From Streptomyces albireticuli (GTDB taxonomy: Bacteria; Actinomycetota; Actinomycetes; Streptomycetales; Streptomycetaceae), in NCBI RefSeq assembly GCF_021228125.1, contig NZ_JAJQQS010000012.1, forward strand, positions 124,001-188,000: a stretch of 64,000 bases of DNA. The letters run 5' to 3'. Positions within the stretch are counted from its first letter, which is position 1. The number at the start of each line of letters is the position of its first letter. This document shows positions 56,939 to 64,000 of the stretch, in pieces. Position numbers and translations under genes: made by a program. The notes beneath the pieces were generated by a model, which worked only from the letters and a program-made list of their open reading frames with translations, did no database searches and was not told where the DNA came from.

Positions 56939-57143
56939 GGGGCACCTCGGAGGTCTGGGGAGCTACGGGCCGTGACCAGGTTACGCGTGACGGTCACCGC
57001 CACGGGCGGGCGTCCTCGCGCCACCGCCCGGGACCGCTCTCCGATCATCATGAAAACTTAACGCCGGGCCGTGCCCATGGCACGTGTCAGGCGTTATTTC
57101 GGGTGGGGGGATGCCGCGTCGGTCGCTAGGAGGAGTAAGAGCG

Positions 57144-58169
57144 ATGCGCGTTGGAGCATTCGTCCTGGCAGCGCAGTTCCCCGGGCAGGGGCACGGGGAA
57201 GCGCTGCACCGCGCCGTGCGGTCCACGGCGGTCGCCGAGGAGGCCGGGCTCGACGCGGTCTGGCTCGCCGAGCACCACTTCGTGCCGTACGGCGTCTGCC
57301 CGTCCGCCGTGACGCTGGCCGCCCTGCTGCTGGGCCGCACCCGCCGGATCCACGTGGGCACGGCGGTCAGCGTGCTGCCGACCGTGCACCCCGTCGCGCT
57401 GGGTGAGCAGACGGCGCTGCTGCACCTGGTCTCCGAAGGAAGGTTCACCCTCGGGGTGGGCCGCGGCGGCCCCTGGGTGGATCTGGAGGTCTTCGGCTCC
57501 GGTCTGGACGCCTACGAGGAGGGGTTCCCCGAATCGCTCGATCTGCTGATGCGCTGGCTGCGTGAACCCCGGGTGAGCGCCGCCGGACCGCGCTTCCGGT
57601 TCCGCGCCGTGCCGGTCGTACCGCGCCCGGACGAGCTGGAGGATCGTTCCGGCCCGCCCGTGATCGTGGCCTGCACCTCGCCCGCGAGCGTCCGGCTCGC
57701 GGCCGGGCAGGGGCTGCCGATGCTGCTCGGCATGCACAGCGGGGACGAGGAGAAGGCCGAGATGGTCGCCCTCTGGCGCAAGTGCGCGCGGGAGGCGGGG
57801 CGTTCGCCCGAGGAGATCGCGGCGGCCGGGCATGTGTCGGCCGGGGTCGTCCAGATCGCCGACCGCCGGCAGGAGGCCGCGGAGACGCTCACCAAGGCCA
57901 TGCCGGGCTGGCTGCACCAGGGCCTCTCGGCCCATGTGACCGTCGACGGCAGGCTGCGGCGGATGCGCGATCCGCTGGAGTACACCCAACTCCTCTGCGA
58001 GCTGCACCCGGTGGGTCCGCCCCGGCTCTGCGCCGACCGGCTCGCGGCCACCGCCGAGCGAACGGGCATCACCCGCTTCGCCCTGCTGGCCGAGGGCTCC
58101 GGCGATCTCGCCGCCACCGAGGACAACCTCCGGCGGCTGGGCGGCGAGGTCCTGCCCCTGCTCACCTGA
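57144..58169 (+). CDS. Luciferase-like (LLM) flavin-dependent oxidoreductase
   Basis: 341 residues; ATG at 57144 after AGGAGGAG. TIM-barrel: MRVGAFVLAAQFPGQGHGEA, then GLDAVWLAEHHFVPYGVCPS, GRTRRIHVGTAVSVLPTVHP and GRFTLGVGRGGPWVDLEVFG, the F420/FMN-binding signature of bacterial luciferase-like proteins. F420 or FMN dependence cannot be told. Single-gene unit with an AT-rich promoter (57040-57130). Confidence 0.9.
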   Translation: MRVGAFVLAAQFPGQGHGEALHRAVRSTAVAEEAGLDAVWLAEHHFVPYGVCPSAVTLAALLLGRTRRIHVGTAVSVLPTVHPVALGEQTALLHLVSEGRFTLGVGRGGPWVDLEVFGSGLDAYEEGFPESLDLLMRWLREPRVSAAGPRFRFRAVPVVPRPDELEDRSGPPVIVACTSPASVRLAAGQGLPMLLGMHSGDEEKAEMVALWRKCAREAGRSPEEIAAAGHVSAGVVQIADRRQEAAETLTKAMPGWLHQGLSAHVTVDGRLRRMRDPLEYTQLLCELHPVGPPRLCADRLAATAERTGITRFALLAEGSGDLAATEDNLRRLGGEVLPLLT

Positions 58170-58303
58170 CGCGGCCCGCCCGCGCCCCTCCGCCGGCCAC
58201 CGGCACGCGCCCGCGCGCCCGCTCACGCGACGCCCCGGGGTGCCCCGGAGCTGCCGCCCGCACCGCTCACGTCGTACACGTGCGGAACGGCAGCACACCC
58301 GCC

Positions 58304-58696
58304 TCAGCAGTCCCTGAGTTCCGGGGACTGGTTCAGCAGCTGGCCCCGGATCGAGGTGAAGCGGGCCAGGCGGTCGTCGGCGGAGGCGTCGAGCGGGAAG
58401 ACCGCCACGCGGTGGCAGTTCTGGAACGCCAGCCGCACACCGAAGTGCCGCTCCAGCGCACCGCGGATCGCGTCACTCGCCAGGGCGCGCAGCAGCTGCC
58501 CACGGGCCCGCTCATCCGGCGGAGGCGTCTGGTTGTCGGCGAACTCGCCACCGTCGATCCTGAGCCGGGCCACCAAGGAGCTGATCATTTCCCACGCGTA
58601 CGGCAGGGAGGTCCGGACGCAGTCGACGAATTCCGCTTCGTCGACCTCGCCTCGCTCGGCCTGTTCAAGGAGGGCCGGTGAGACGTCGAGCGACAT
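58304..58696 (-). CDS. SCO5389-family protein
   Basis: 130 residues; ATG at 58696 after GAGAGGAG. MSLDVSPALLEQAERGEVDE, then FVDCVRTSLPYAWEMISSLV, GEFADNQTPPPDERARGQLL and the end LNQSPELRDC match the conserved Streptomyces family named for SCO5389. Helical, soluble, no known function. It is divergent from nucS, as in S. coelicolor. Confidence 0.85.
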   Translation of the reverse strand: MSLDVSPALLEQAERGEVDEAEFVDCVRTSLPYAWEMISSLVARLRIDGGEFADNQTPPPDERARGQLLRALASDAIRGALERHFGVRLAFQNCHRVAVFPLDASADDRLARFTSIRGQLLNQSPELRDC

Positions 58697-58903
58697 GAGT
58701 TCTCCTCTCGCGACCCCGCGCGCGGGGTCTCAGGGATGGGCGAGCGGACGACGACGCCCTGTGCCCGTACGACGACCGCCCGCATCAACGGTAATTCGGC
58801 CACTGCGGGGGCACCAGGAGAACGCACCAACAACCGGCCACGGCGGGCGCACGAAAAGAGGCGAATCGCGTCGAGGGGCAGGTGTCGAGTAGCGTGACTC
58901 ACC

Positions 58904-59566
58904 ATGCGTCTCGTCATTGCCCGTTGCTCCGTGGACTACGCGGGCCGGCTCACCGCCCACCTCCCCTCCGCCCCGCGACTGATCCTCGTCAAGGCGGACG
59001 GCAGCGTCTCGATCCACGCGGACGACCGGGCCTACAAACCCCTCAACTGGATGTCCCCGCCCTGCACCCTGAAGGAGGGCGACGGATCGGTCTGGACGGT
59101 TGTCAACAAGGCGGGCGAGAAGTTGATCATCACTATGGAGGAGGTGCTGCACGACTCGTCGCACGAGCTCGGGGTCGACCCCGGCCTCATCAAGGACGGC
59201 GTGGAAGCACACCTTCAGGAGCTCCTCGCGGACCGCATCGAGATCCTCGGCGAGGGCTACACCCTGATCCGCCGCGAGTACCAGACGGCCATCGGCCCGG
59301 TCGACATCCTCTGCCGCGACGCCGACGGCGCGACCGTGGCCGTGGAGCTCAAGCGCCGCGGTGACATCGACGGCGTCGAGCAGCTCACCCGCTACCTCGA
59401 GCTCCTCAACCGCGACCCGCACCTGGCACCGGTCCGCGGCGTCTTCGCCGCGCAGGAGATCAAGCCGCAGGCGCGGGTGCTGGCGACGGACCGGGGGATC
59501 GGGTGCGTGGTCCTGGACTACGACGCGATGCGCGGCATCGAGGACGACAAGCTGCGGCTGTTCTGA
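58904..59566 (+). CDS. nucS: Mismatch-specific endonuclease NucS (EndoMS)
   Basis: 220 residues. Acts in the MutSL-independent mismatch repair of Actinobacteria and archaea, cutting both strands at G-T, G-G and T-T mismatches. N-terminal DNA-binding beta domain (1-110); C-terminal RecB-like nuclease with Asp134, Glu148 and Lys150 (GPVDILCRD, VAVELKRRGDIDGVEQL). The C-terminal MRGIEDDKLRLF end fits a sliding-clamp binding peptide. No clear ribosome site precedes the ATG at 58904. Confidence 0.95.
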   Translation: MRLVIARCSVDYAGRLTAHLPSAPRLILVKADGSVSIHADDRAYKPLNWMSPPCTLKEGDGSVWTVVNKAGEKLIITMEEVLHDSSHELGVDPGLIKDGVEAHLQELLADRIEILGEGYTLIRREYQTAIGPVDILCRDADGATVAVELKRRGDIDGVEQLTRYLELLNRDPHLAPVRGVFAAQEIKPQARVLATDRGIGCVVLDYDAMRGIEDDKLRLF

Positions 59567-59600
59567 CCGGAGGGGGCTTCCCCACCGCGCCCCTTCCCAA

Positions 59601-59655
59601 TGTCCTCAAACGCCGGACGGGCTGGAAAATCCAGCCCGTCCGGCGTTTGAGGACA
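59601..59655. repeat. Intergenic palindrome, copy 3 of 3
   Basis: Perfect 26 bp stem (59601-59626 with 59630-59655) and AAA loop, identical in core to copy 1 including the loop. The right tail to about 59738 (GGGAAGGGGCGGGTAGGGGA, then CAAAGCCCCGCGCAGCGG) matches copy 1 closely. It lies between convergent nucS and the gene at 59857. Confidence 0.88.
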
Positions 59656-59856
59656 CCGCGCGAAGCGCGGAAAAGGGGGCCCGGGGGCTCGCCCCCGGTT
59701 CGGGAAGGGGCGGGTAGGGGACAAAGCCCCGCGCAGCGGCCCACCCGGCCCGTACACCAGAGGCCCGTACCGCCCGCGTCGTCGAAGACACAGGCCGTAC
59801 GGGCCTCCGCGCATGCTCCAGGGCCGCTCAGGCCCCCTCGGGCCCCACGGCCCCCG

Positions 59857-62556
59857 TCACACCACCGGTGCCGACTCCCCCTCCGCCGGCCGACCCCCCG
59901 CGGGCTGCCCCGCCGCCGACTGGCTGGCCGCCGACGAGCCGCCGCCCGACGCCGGCTGGGACGGGCTGCTGGACTCGGGCGCCGGGGACTGGGACGGTGA
60001 CTGCCCGCCGCCGCTGTTGCTGGGCGAGGGCTTGTCCGACGGCTTCGAGGACCCGCCGCCCGGCGACTGCGAGGGACTGCGGGAGGCCCCGCCCGAGGAG
60101 GACGAGGACGACGGCGACGGCTCGCCACTGGCGCTCGGGGAGCCGCTCGGCGACGCGCTGCCGGAGGCGCCCGGCGACGGGCTGCCCGAGGCTCCCGGGC
60201 CGGCCGACTGGCCGGGCTTACCGGGCTTGCCCGGCACCTGGGCGTGACCGGGGCCGCCGTGGGCCGGCTGGTCGGCGTTCATGGGGTTGTCGCCGTCCTG
60301 CTGGGACGCGGAGCGGTCGGGCTTCACACCGCCGTCCGAGGAGTCGCCGTCCTGGCCGCCGGAGGTGATCCCCAGCGTCACGACGGTGCCGAGCACGGCC
60401 GCGAGCAAGGTGCCCGCGCCGGCCGCGGCGAGGTTGCGGCGGGCGCCGGCCACCATCAGCTTCCGCGCCCATGGCTGCCGCGGGGCCCGGCCGGCCGCAC
60501 CGGCCGGTGCGGCGCCGGCACCCTGGCCCGGGGCACCGCTCCGGCCGAAGGCGCCGCCCTGGCCCATGGCACCCCCCTGGCCCGCGAAGGGCGCCGCGCC
60601 GCCGCCCACCACCCGGTTCACGACCGTCGTCGAGGAGGCGTCCCGGCCCGGCGGGACCAGCGCCGAGGGCGGGGTGGCCGACTCCTCGCTGCGCGCGGCC
60701 GGCACCTCCTCGCCCGCGGGCGTACGGCCGGGGACCGGCTCCCGCGGCGGTACGGGCGGGCCGGCGGGGGGCTTGGAGAGGGAGGGCGGCACGGAGCCCG
60801 GCCGGCCCGGCTCGTTCCGGGGCACGGCCATGGGCACCGCGGCGGCGCCCATCGACAGGCCGGAGCGGTCCGCGACCAGCGCGAGCGCCCGGCGGCCCGC
60901 TATGGCGCCGCGCTTGTCCGCGAGGACGCCGCGCATCCCGACGGACGCCTCCAGCTCGGCGCGGGCCCGGTCGAGGTTCCCGGTGCACAGCGCCAGGACG
61001 CCCAACTCGTGGTGGAAATACGCTTCTTCACCGACCTCGCCCGAGCGCCTGGCGGCTTCCTGGCCGTGCCGGAGGCAGCGTTCCCAGGCGCTCCAGTGCA
61101 GCGCCGCGGCGAAGGCGGGCGCCGCCGTGCGGGCCAGCAGCACGGCGGCGGCCGGGTGGCCGGCCGTGCCGTCGGCGGCCAGCACGCCCATCGTGGCGAG
61201 GATCGCGTCGGCCTCGGCCGCGGCGCGCTCGGGGGCCACCGACGGGTGGCCGGACCACCACGCGTAGTGCTGGGCGGCGGAGTGCGCGCGGTCGGCGGCC
61301 TCGGCGCCGTAGCCCTCGGCCAGCAGCGCCTCGGCGACGCCGGCGGCCAGCCGGTAGTGCGACCCGGTGGCGGTGATCAGCCCGGAGGCGAGCAGCTCGC
61401 CGACGGCGGCGTCCGCGTGAGTGTCGCCGACGAGGGCGGGCAGGTGGGCCTGGTGCGGGACCTCGCCGCCGAGCGCGACGGCGAACTCCAAGGTGGTGCG
61501 GGCGGCGTCGCCGAGCCGGGAGGCGAGCAGCGGCACCGGCGCCGTGATCTCGGCGAGGGCGGGCAGCGGCACGCCCTCGGAGCCCGGCGCGGCCTCGGCC
61601 TCGGCGGCCACGTAGGGCCGCTCGGCGAAGACGCCGAACTCGTCGACGGCGGGGTCGGCGGCCATCTCGTCCCGCTGCCGGAGCAGGGCGCCGGCCTGGA
61701 CGAACCGCAGCGGGAGCCCCTCGGAGGCGAACCACAGGTCCGCCGCCCGGTCGGCCTCCTCGTCCGTGAGGGGCCGGTCCACGGCGTGCTCCAGCAGCTC
61801 CAGGCAGCCGGTGCGGTCGAGCCCGCCGAGGAACACCTCTTCGAGGTGGGAGTCCGCGGACGGCGCGGCGATCTCGGGCGTGGCCGCGAGGAGGAAGGCG
61901 CACTCGGGGGTGGCGTCGAGCAGCTCGTCGAGGGCCGCGCCGCCGAACTCCAGGTCGTCGAGGACGACGACCGCGCCGATCTCGTGGACGGCGGAGAGCA
62001 GCTCGGCTCTGTCCGGGCGGTAGCGCGGCGCGTCGTGGACGGCGGCGTACAGCTCGTACAGGAGGTCGGTGGTGGTGCGGTGGTGGCCGCTGAGGCGGAC
62101 GACGCCGTCGGGCGCGAGGTCCGCGCAGTCCTCGGCGACGGCCTCCAGGAGTTTGGTGCGGCCGGAGCCGGAGGGACCGGTGAGGCGCACGGAGCGGCCG
62201 CGGGAGAGCAGCCGGGACAGCCGCTCCCGCTCCTCCTGGCGGTCCAGCAGGGGCAGCTCGGGGCCTACCTGGCGGGCGGGGGCCGGCGGGACGGAGGCCC
62301 GGTCGAGCTCGGCGCGGTCGGCGGCGCCGCGCCGGCCGGGGCGGTCGGGCCGCCGGCCGGGCAGGCAGGGCTCGATCTCGCTGCCGTCGACGGGGTTGAC
62401 GGTGAGGACGTACTCGGCGGCGACGAGCTGGACGACGCGCACCGGTCCGGCGCCCGCGCCCGGGGTGTCGTGGCCCGCCGCCGGGCGCTCGGAGCCGCTG
62501 TCGGCGGGCTCCGGGCCGCGGTCGTCGAACTCGTCGGATCGGTTCGTCGGGTCCAT
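59857..62556 (-). CDS. Large AAA/STAND-like ATPase with membrane anchor and Ser/Pro-rich exported tail
   Basis: 899 residues from the ATG at 62556 (GGGGGG 8 bases upstream). An N-terminal acidic region is followed by a P-loop domain: Walker A GPSGSGRT (127-134), Walker B VVVLDD (196-201), sensor-like LLAATPE. The middle (about 330-560) is helical, like the TPR-type receiver of STAND regulators (LLARTAAPAFAAALHWSAWE, AYFHHELGVLALCTGN). A Pro/Gly-rich linker leads to one membrane helix (about 712-733). The last 150 residues are Ser/Gly/Pro-rich and should lie outside. A soluble ATPase tethered to a wall-like stalk is unusual. Near the STAS gene, as in S. coelicolor. Confidence 0.8.
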   Translation of the reverse strand: MDPTNRSDEFDDRGPEPADSGSERPAAGHDTPGAGAGPVRVVQLVAAEYVLTVNPVDGSEIEPCLPGRRPDRPGRRGAADRAELDRASVPPAPARQVGPELPLLDRQEERERLSRLLSRGRSVRLTGPSGSGRTKLLEAVAEDCADLAPDGVVRLSGHHRTTTDLLYELYAAVHDAPRYRPDRAELLSAVHEIGAVVVLDDLEFGGAALDELLDATPECAFLLAATPEIAAPSADSHLEEVFLGGLDRTGCLELLEHAVDRPLTDEEADRAADLWFASEGLPLRFVQAGALLRQRDEMAADPAVDEFGVFAERPYVAAEAEAAPGSEGVPLPALAEITAPVPLLASRLGDAARTTLEFAVALGGEVPHQAHLPALVGDTHADAAVGELLASGLITATGSHYRLAAGVAEALLAEGYGAEAADRAHSAAQHYAWWSGHPSVAPERAAAEADAILATMGVLAADGTAGHPAAAVLLARTAAPAFAAALHWSAWERCLRHGQEAARRSGEVGEEAYFHHELGVLALCTGNLDRARAELEASVGMRGVLADKRGAIAGRRALALVADRSGLSMGAAAVPMAVPRNEPGRPGSVPPSLSKPPAGPPVPPREPVPGRTPAGEEVPAARSEESATPPSALVPPGRDASSTTVVNRVVGGGAAPFAGQGGAMGQGGAFGRSGAPGQGAGAAPAGAAGRAPRQPWARKLMVAGARRNLAAAGAGTLLAAVLGTVVTLGITSGGQDGDSSDGGVKPDRSASQQDGDNPMNADQPAHGGPGHAQVPGKPGKPGQSAGPGASGSPSPGASGSASPSGSPSASGEPSPSSSSSSGGASRSPSQSPGGGSSKPSDKPSPSNSGGGQSPSQSPAPESSSPSQPASGGGSSAASQSAAGQPAGGRPAEGESAPVV

Positions 62557-63009
62557 GGTCAAAGCCCCCCAGATGCGTGGCGTGCCGTCGTGCCCTCCCG
62601 GCCTGTCCGCACTCCCTCAACCCTCGGCCGGGGTGTACCCGGCCGGCGCTTCGCGTCCGGTGCCCGCCGTGGGCGTGCTGATGCGGCCTTATGCGGCGGG
62701 AAAACCGAACCTCAGACCTTCGCACAGTATCCATGAATGCGAGGGGGCTCTGCCGCCCGGGGGACGTCACAGTCTCGTCAGGATGGGTCGACGGGTGGCA
62801 CCGGCACCCCACCGGCCCCTCCCGGCACACCGTACCGGCAATCGGCGCGGGGGGTCGCGCACCGGGCGGCAAGCCCGGACCGGACCGGAATCGAAGCGGA
62901 TTCGGGCCCGGATCGGACCTGTACGAGATCGGAATCAGGCCGGTTCGGGATGGTTCGGGCCCGGATCGGACCACGCGGGTCGGCCGGCACCCCGGGTCCG
63001 GCCCGGCCC
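62557..63009. other. Intergenic region with 19 bp direct repeats
   Basis: No gene supported. TTCGGGCCCGGATCGGACC occurs at 62901-62919 and again at 62954-62972, exactly identical, 53 bp apart, in a stretch that also repeats GGAATC and GGTTCGG motifs. Probable promoter of the gene at 59857 near 62557-62740 (AAAACCGAACCTCAG at 62700). Confidence 0.5.
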
Positions 63010-63333
63010 TCAGACCCTCGGCAGGCACTCCGCCGCGATGCCGCCCTCGATGGCGAGGATGCGGTGCAGCCGGGTCGCGACCAGCAGCCGCTGCATCCGG
63101 TCGGGCACGCCGCGCAGGACCAGCCGGCGGCCGGTGCGCCCCGCGCGGCGGTGCGCGCCCATGATGACGCCGAGCCCCGTGGCGTCCCAGGAATCGAGCT
63201 CGGTGAGGTCGAGCACCAGGTCACCGCGGCCGGAGTCGAGGGCGGAGTGCAGCACCGTACGGGCGTCCGCCGCGCTGCGGACGTCGAGGCGCCCCCCGAC
63301 GACCAGTTCGGCGTGGTCGCCCCTGATGTGCAT
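63010..63333 (-). CDS. STAS-domain anti-sigma factor antagonist-like protein
   Basis: 107 residues; ATG at 63333 after GGGAG. Bacterial STAS fold: GDHAELVVGGRLDVRSAADA, DLVLDLTELDSWDATGLGVI and RRLVLRGVPDRMQRLLVATR. The phosphorylation loop reads DATGLG, with Thr where SpoIIAA/BldG have Ser (DSSGLG). It could still be phosphorylated by an RsbW-like kinase. No kinase is beside it. Confidence 0.88.
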   Translation of the reverse strand: MHIRGDHAELVVGGRLDVRSAADARTVLHSALDSGRGDLVLDLTELDSWDATGLGVIMGAHRRAGRTGRRLVLRGVPDRMQRLLVATRLHRILAIEGGIAAECLPRV

Positions 63334-63431
63334 ATGCGCTCCCGGGAGTGGTGCCTGGTATGGGTGAGGTTCTAAAGAACTGACTGCCTCTCACACGACA
63401 AAGTTGCCGCCGACCGGCGAACCAATGCCTA

Positions 63432-63451
63432 ATTCACCCCAGAGGGTGAAT
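63432..63451 (-). terminator. Hairpin after the dehydrogenase gene
   Basis: ATTCACCC (63432-63439) pairs with GGGTGAAT (63444-63451) around CAGA, 19 bp after the stop at 63470. Confidence 0.55.
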
Positions 63452-63469
63452 CAGCTGGCGGCCTTGTCG

Positions 63470-64000
63470 TCAGTGCTGGTAAAAGCCCTGTCCACTCTTG
63501 CGGCCGAGGTCCCCGGCGTCGACCATGCGGCGCATGATCTCCGGCGGCGCGAACTTCTCGTCCTGGCACTCCGTGTAGATGTTGCCGGTGGCGTGCAGCA
63601 GGATGTCGACACCCGTCAGGTCGGCGGTGGCCAGCGGGCCCATCGCGTGCCCGAAGCCCAGCTTGCAGGCGATGTCGATGTCCTCGGCGGTGGCCACCCC
63701 GGACTCGTAGAGCTTGGCGGCCTCGACGACGAGCGCCGAGATCAGGCGGGTGGTGACGAAGCCGGCGACGTCGCGGTTGACGACGATGCAGGTCTTGCCG
63801 ACGCCCTCGGCGAACTCACGGGCCTTGGCCAGCGTTTCGTCGCTGGTCTTGTGCCCGCGGACCAGCTCGCAGAGCTGCATCATCGGGACCGGCGAGAAGA
63901 AATGGGCGCCGACGACGCGCTCCGGGCGCCGGGTGGCCGCCGCGATCTTGGTGATCGGGATGGCGGAGGTGTTGGAGGCGAGGACCGTCTCGTCCTTCAC
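63470..64000 (-). CDS. 3-hydroxybutyryl-CoA dehydrogenase, C-terminal part (truncated by window edge)
   Basis: 176 codons are visible; the NAD-binding N-terminus lies beyond the right edge. Catalytic features: ASNTSAIPITKIAAATRRPE, VVGAHFFSPVPMMQLCELVR with the His-Glu pair, and VVNRDVAGFVTTRLISALVV, followed by the C-terminal domain GFGHAMGPLATADLTGVDIL and the closing GDLGRKSGQGFYQH. It reduces acetoacetyl-CoA to 3-hydroxybutyryl-CoA. With the thiolase gene at 43492 it supplies crotonyl-CoA and butyryl-CoA. Confidence 0.93.
   Translation of the reverse strand: MKDETVLASNTSAIPITKIAAATRRPERVVGAHFFSPVPMMQLCELVRGHKTSDETLAKAREFAEGVGKTCIVVNRDVAGFVTTRLISALVVEAAKLYESGVATAEDIDIACKLGFGHAMGPLATADLTGVDILLHATGNIYTECQDEKFAPPEIMRRMVDAGDLGRKSGQGFYQH

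Overview
The window is chromosomal DNA from a Streptomyces or a very close relative. Coding sequence is extremely GC-rich with strong third-position GC bias, and GTG starts are common. Diagnostic Streptomyces genes are present: the polar-growth pair scy/filP, a WhiJ-type XRE/DUF397 locus, tyrosinase with its caddie protein, nucS, an SCO5389-family gene, and a DUF6230/DUF6114 operon. A single rare TTA (bldA) codon was found, in an AraC-family regulator. From memory, the order from pfkA-pta-ackA-pyk through thioredoxin, icmA, AIM24, meaB-thiolase-mce, scy-filP and nucS to the STAS protein and 3-hydroxybutyryl-CoA dehydrogenase resembles S. coelicolor SCO5426 to SCO5385. The part from about 17 kb to 64 kb therefore looks like conserved core and the first 17 kb like more variable accessory sequence. 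I see no rRNA, tRNA, CRISPR array, transposase or prophage gene.

Left part (1-17 kb). A CitA/DcuS-like sensor kinase (cut by the window edge) diverges from a dctA dicarboxylate transporter over a nested dyad. Then comes a WhiJ-like locus (frameshifted RsbW-type ATPase, XRE regulator, two DUF397 proteins), a RibD-like reductase, a secreted ricin-type lectin, an orphan MalG-type permease, a TTA-containing AraC regulator, a MacB/FtsX-type ABC exporter and an IRED-like oxidoreductase. A MarR gene shares a near-perfect long operator with a secreted allene-oxide-cyclase-like protein, and the melC1-melC2 tyrosinase operon follows.

Central part (17-45 kb). pfkA, pta, ackA and pyk give lower glycolysis and overflow acetate metabolism. 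The DUF6230-DUF6114-Ser/Gly-rich protein operon is next, then a thioredoxin-TPR co-chaperone sharing a TetR-type operator with a divergent tetR, and icmA (isobutyryl-CoA mutase large subunit) under a 32 bp perfect palindrome. DUF3817, MarR, MFS and thiamine-binding genes precede a three-gene overlapping AIM24 operon, a class A PBP with unusual transpeptidase motifs, a secreted HNH nuclease and a secreted TNT-domain protein. MeaB, thiolase and methylmalonyl-CoA epimerase, with icmA and the dehydrogenase at the right edge, form a scattered acyl-CoA/methylmalonyl-CoA set.

Right part (45-64 kb). Scy (1613 residues, internal repeats whose lengths differ by 11 residues) and FilP organise the hyphal tip. 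Two paralogous ABC ATPase/permease pairs flank a gamma-glutamylcyclotransferase-like protein. A luciferase-like oxidoreductase, an SCO5389-family protein, the mismatch endonuclease NucS, a large AAA/STAND-type membrane ATPase and a STAS protein follow. Three copies of one intergenic palindrome (8.6, 41.6 and 59.6 kb) and many GC-rich hairpins separate transcription units.
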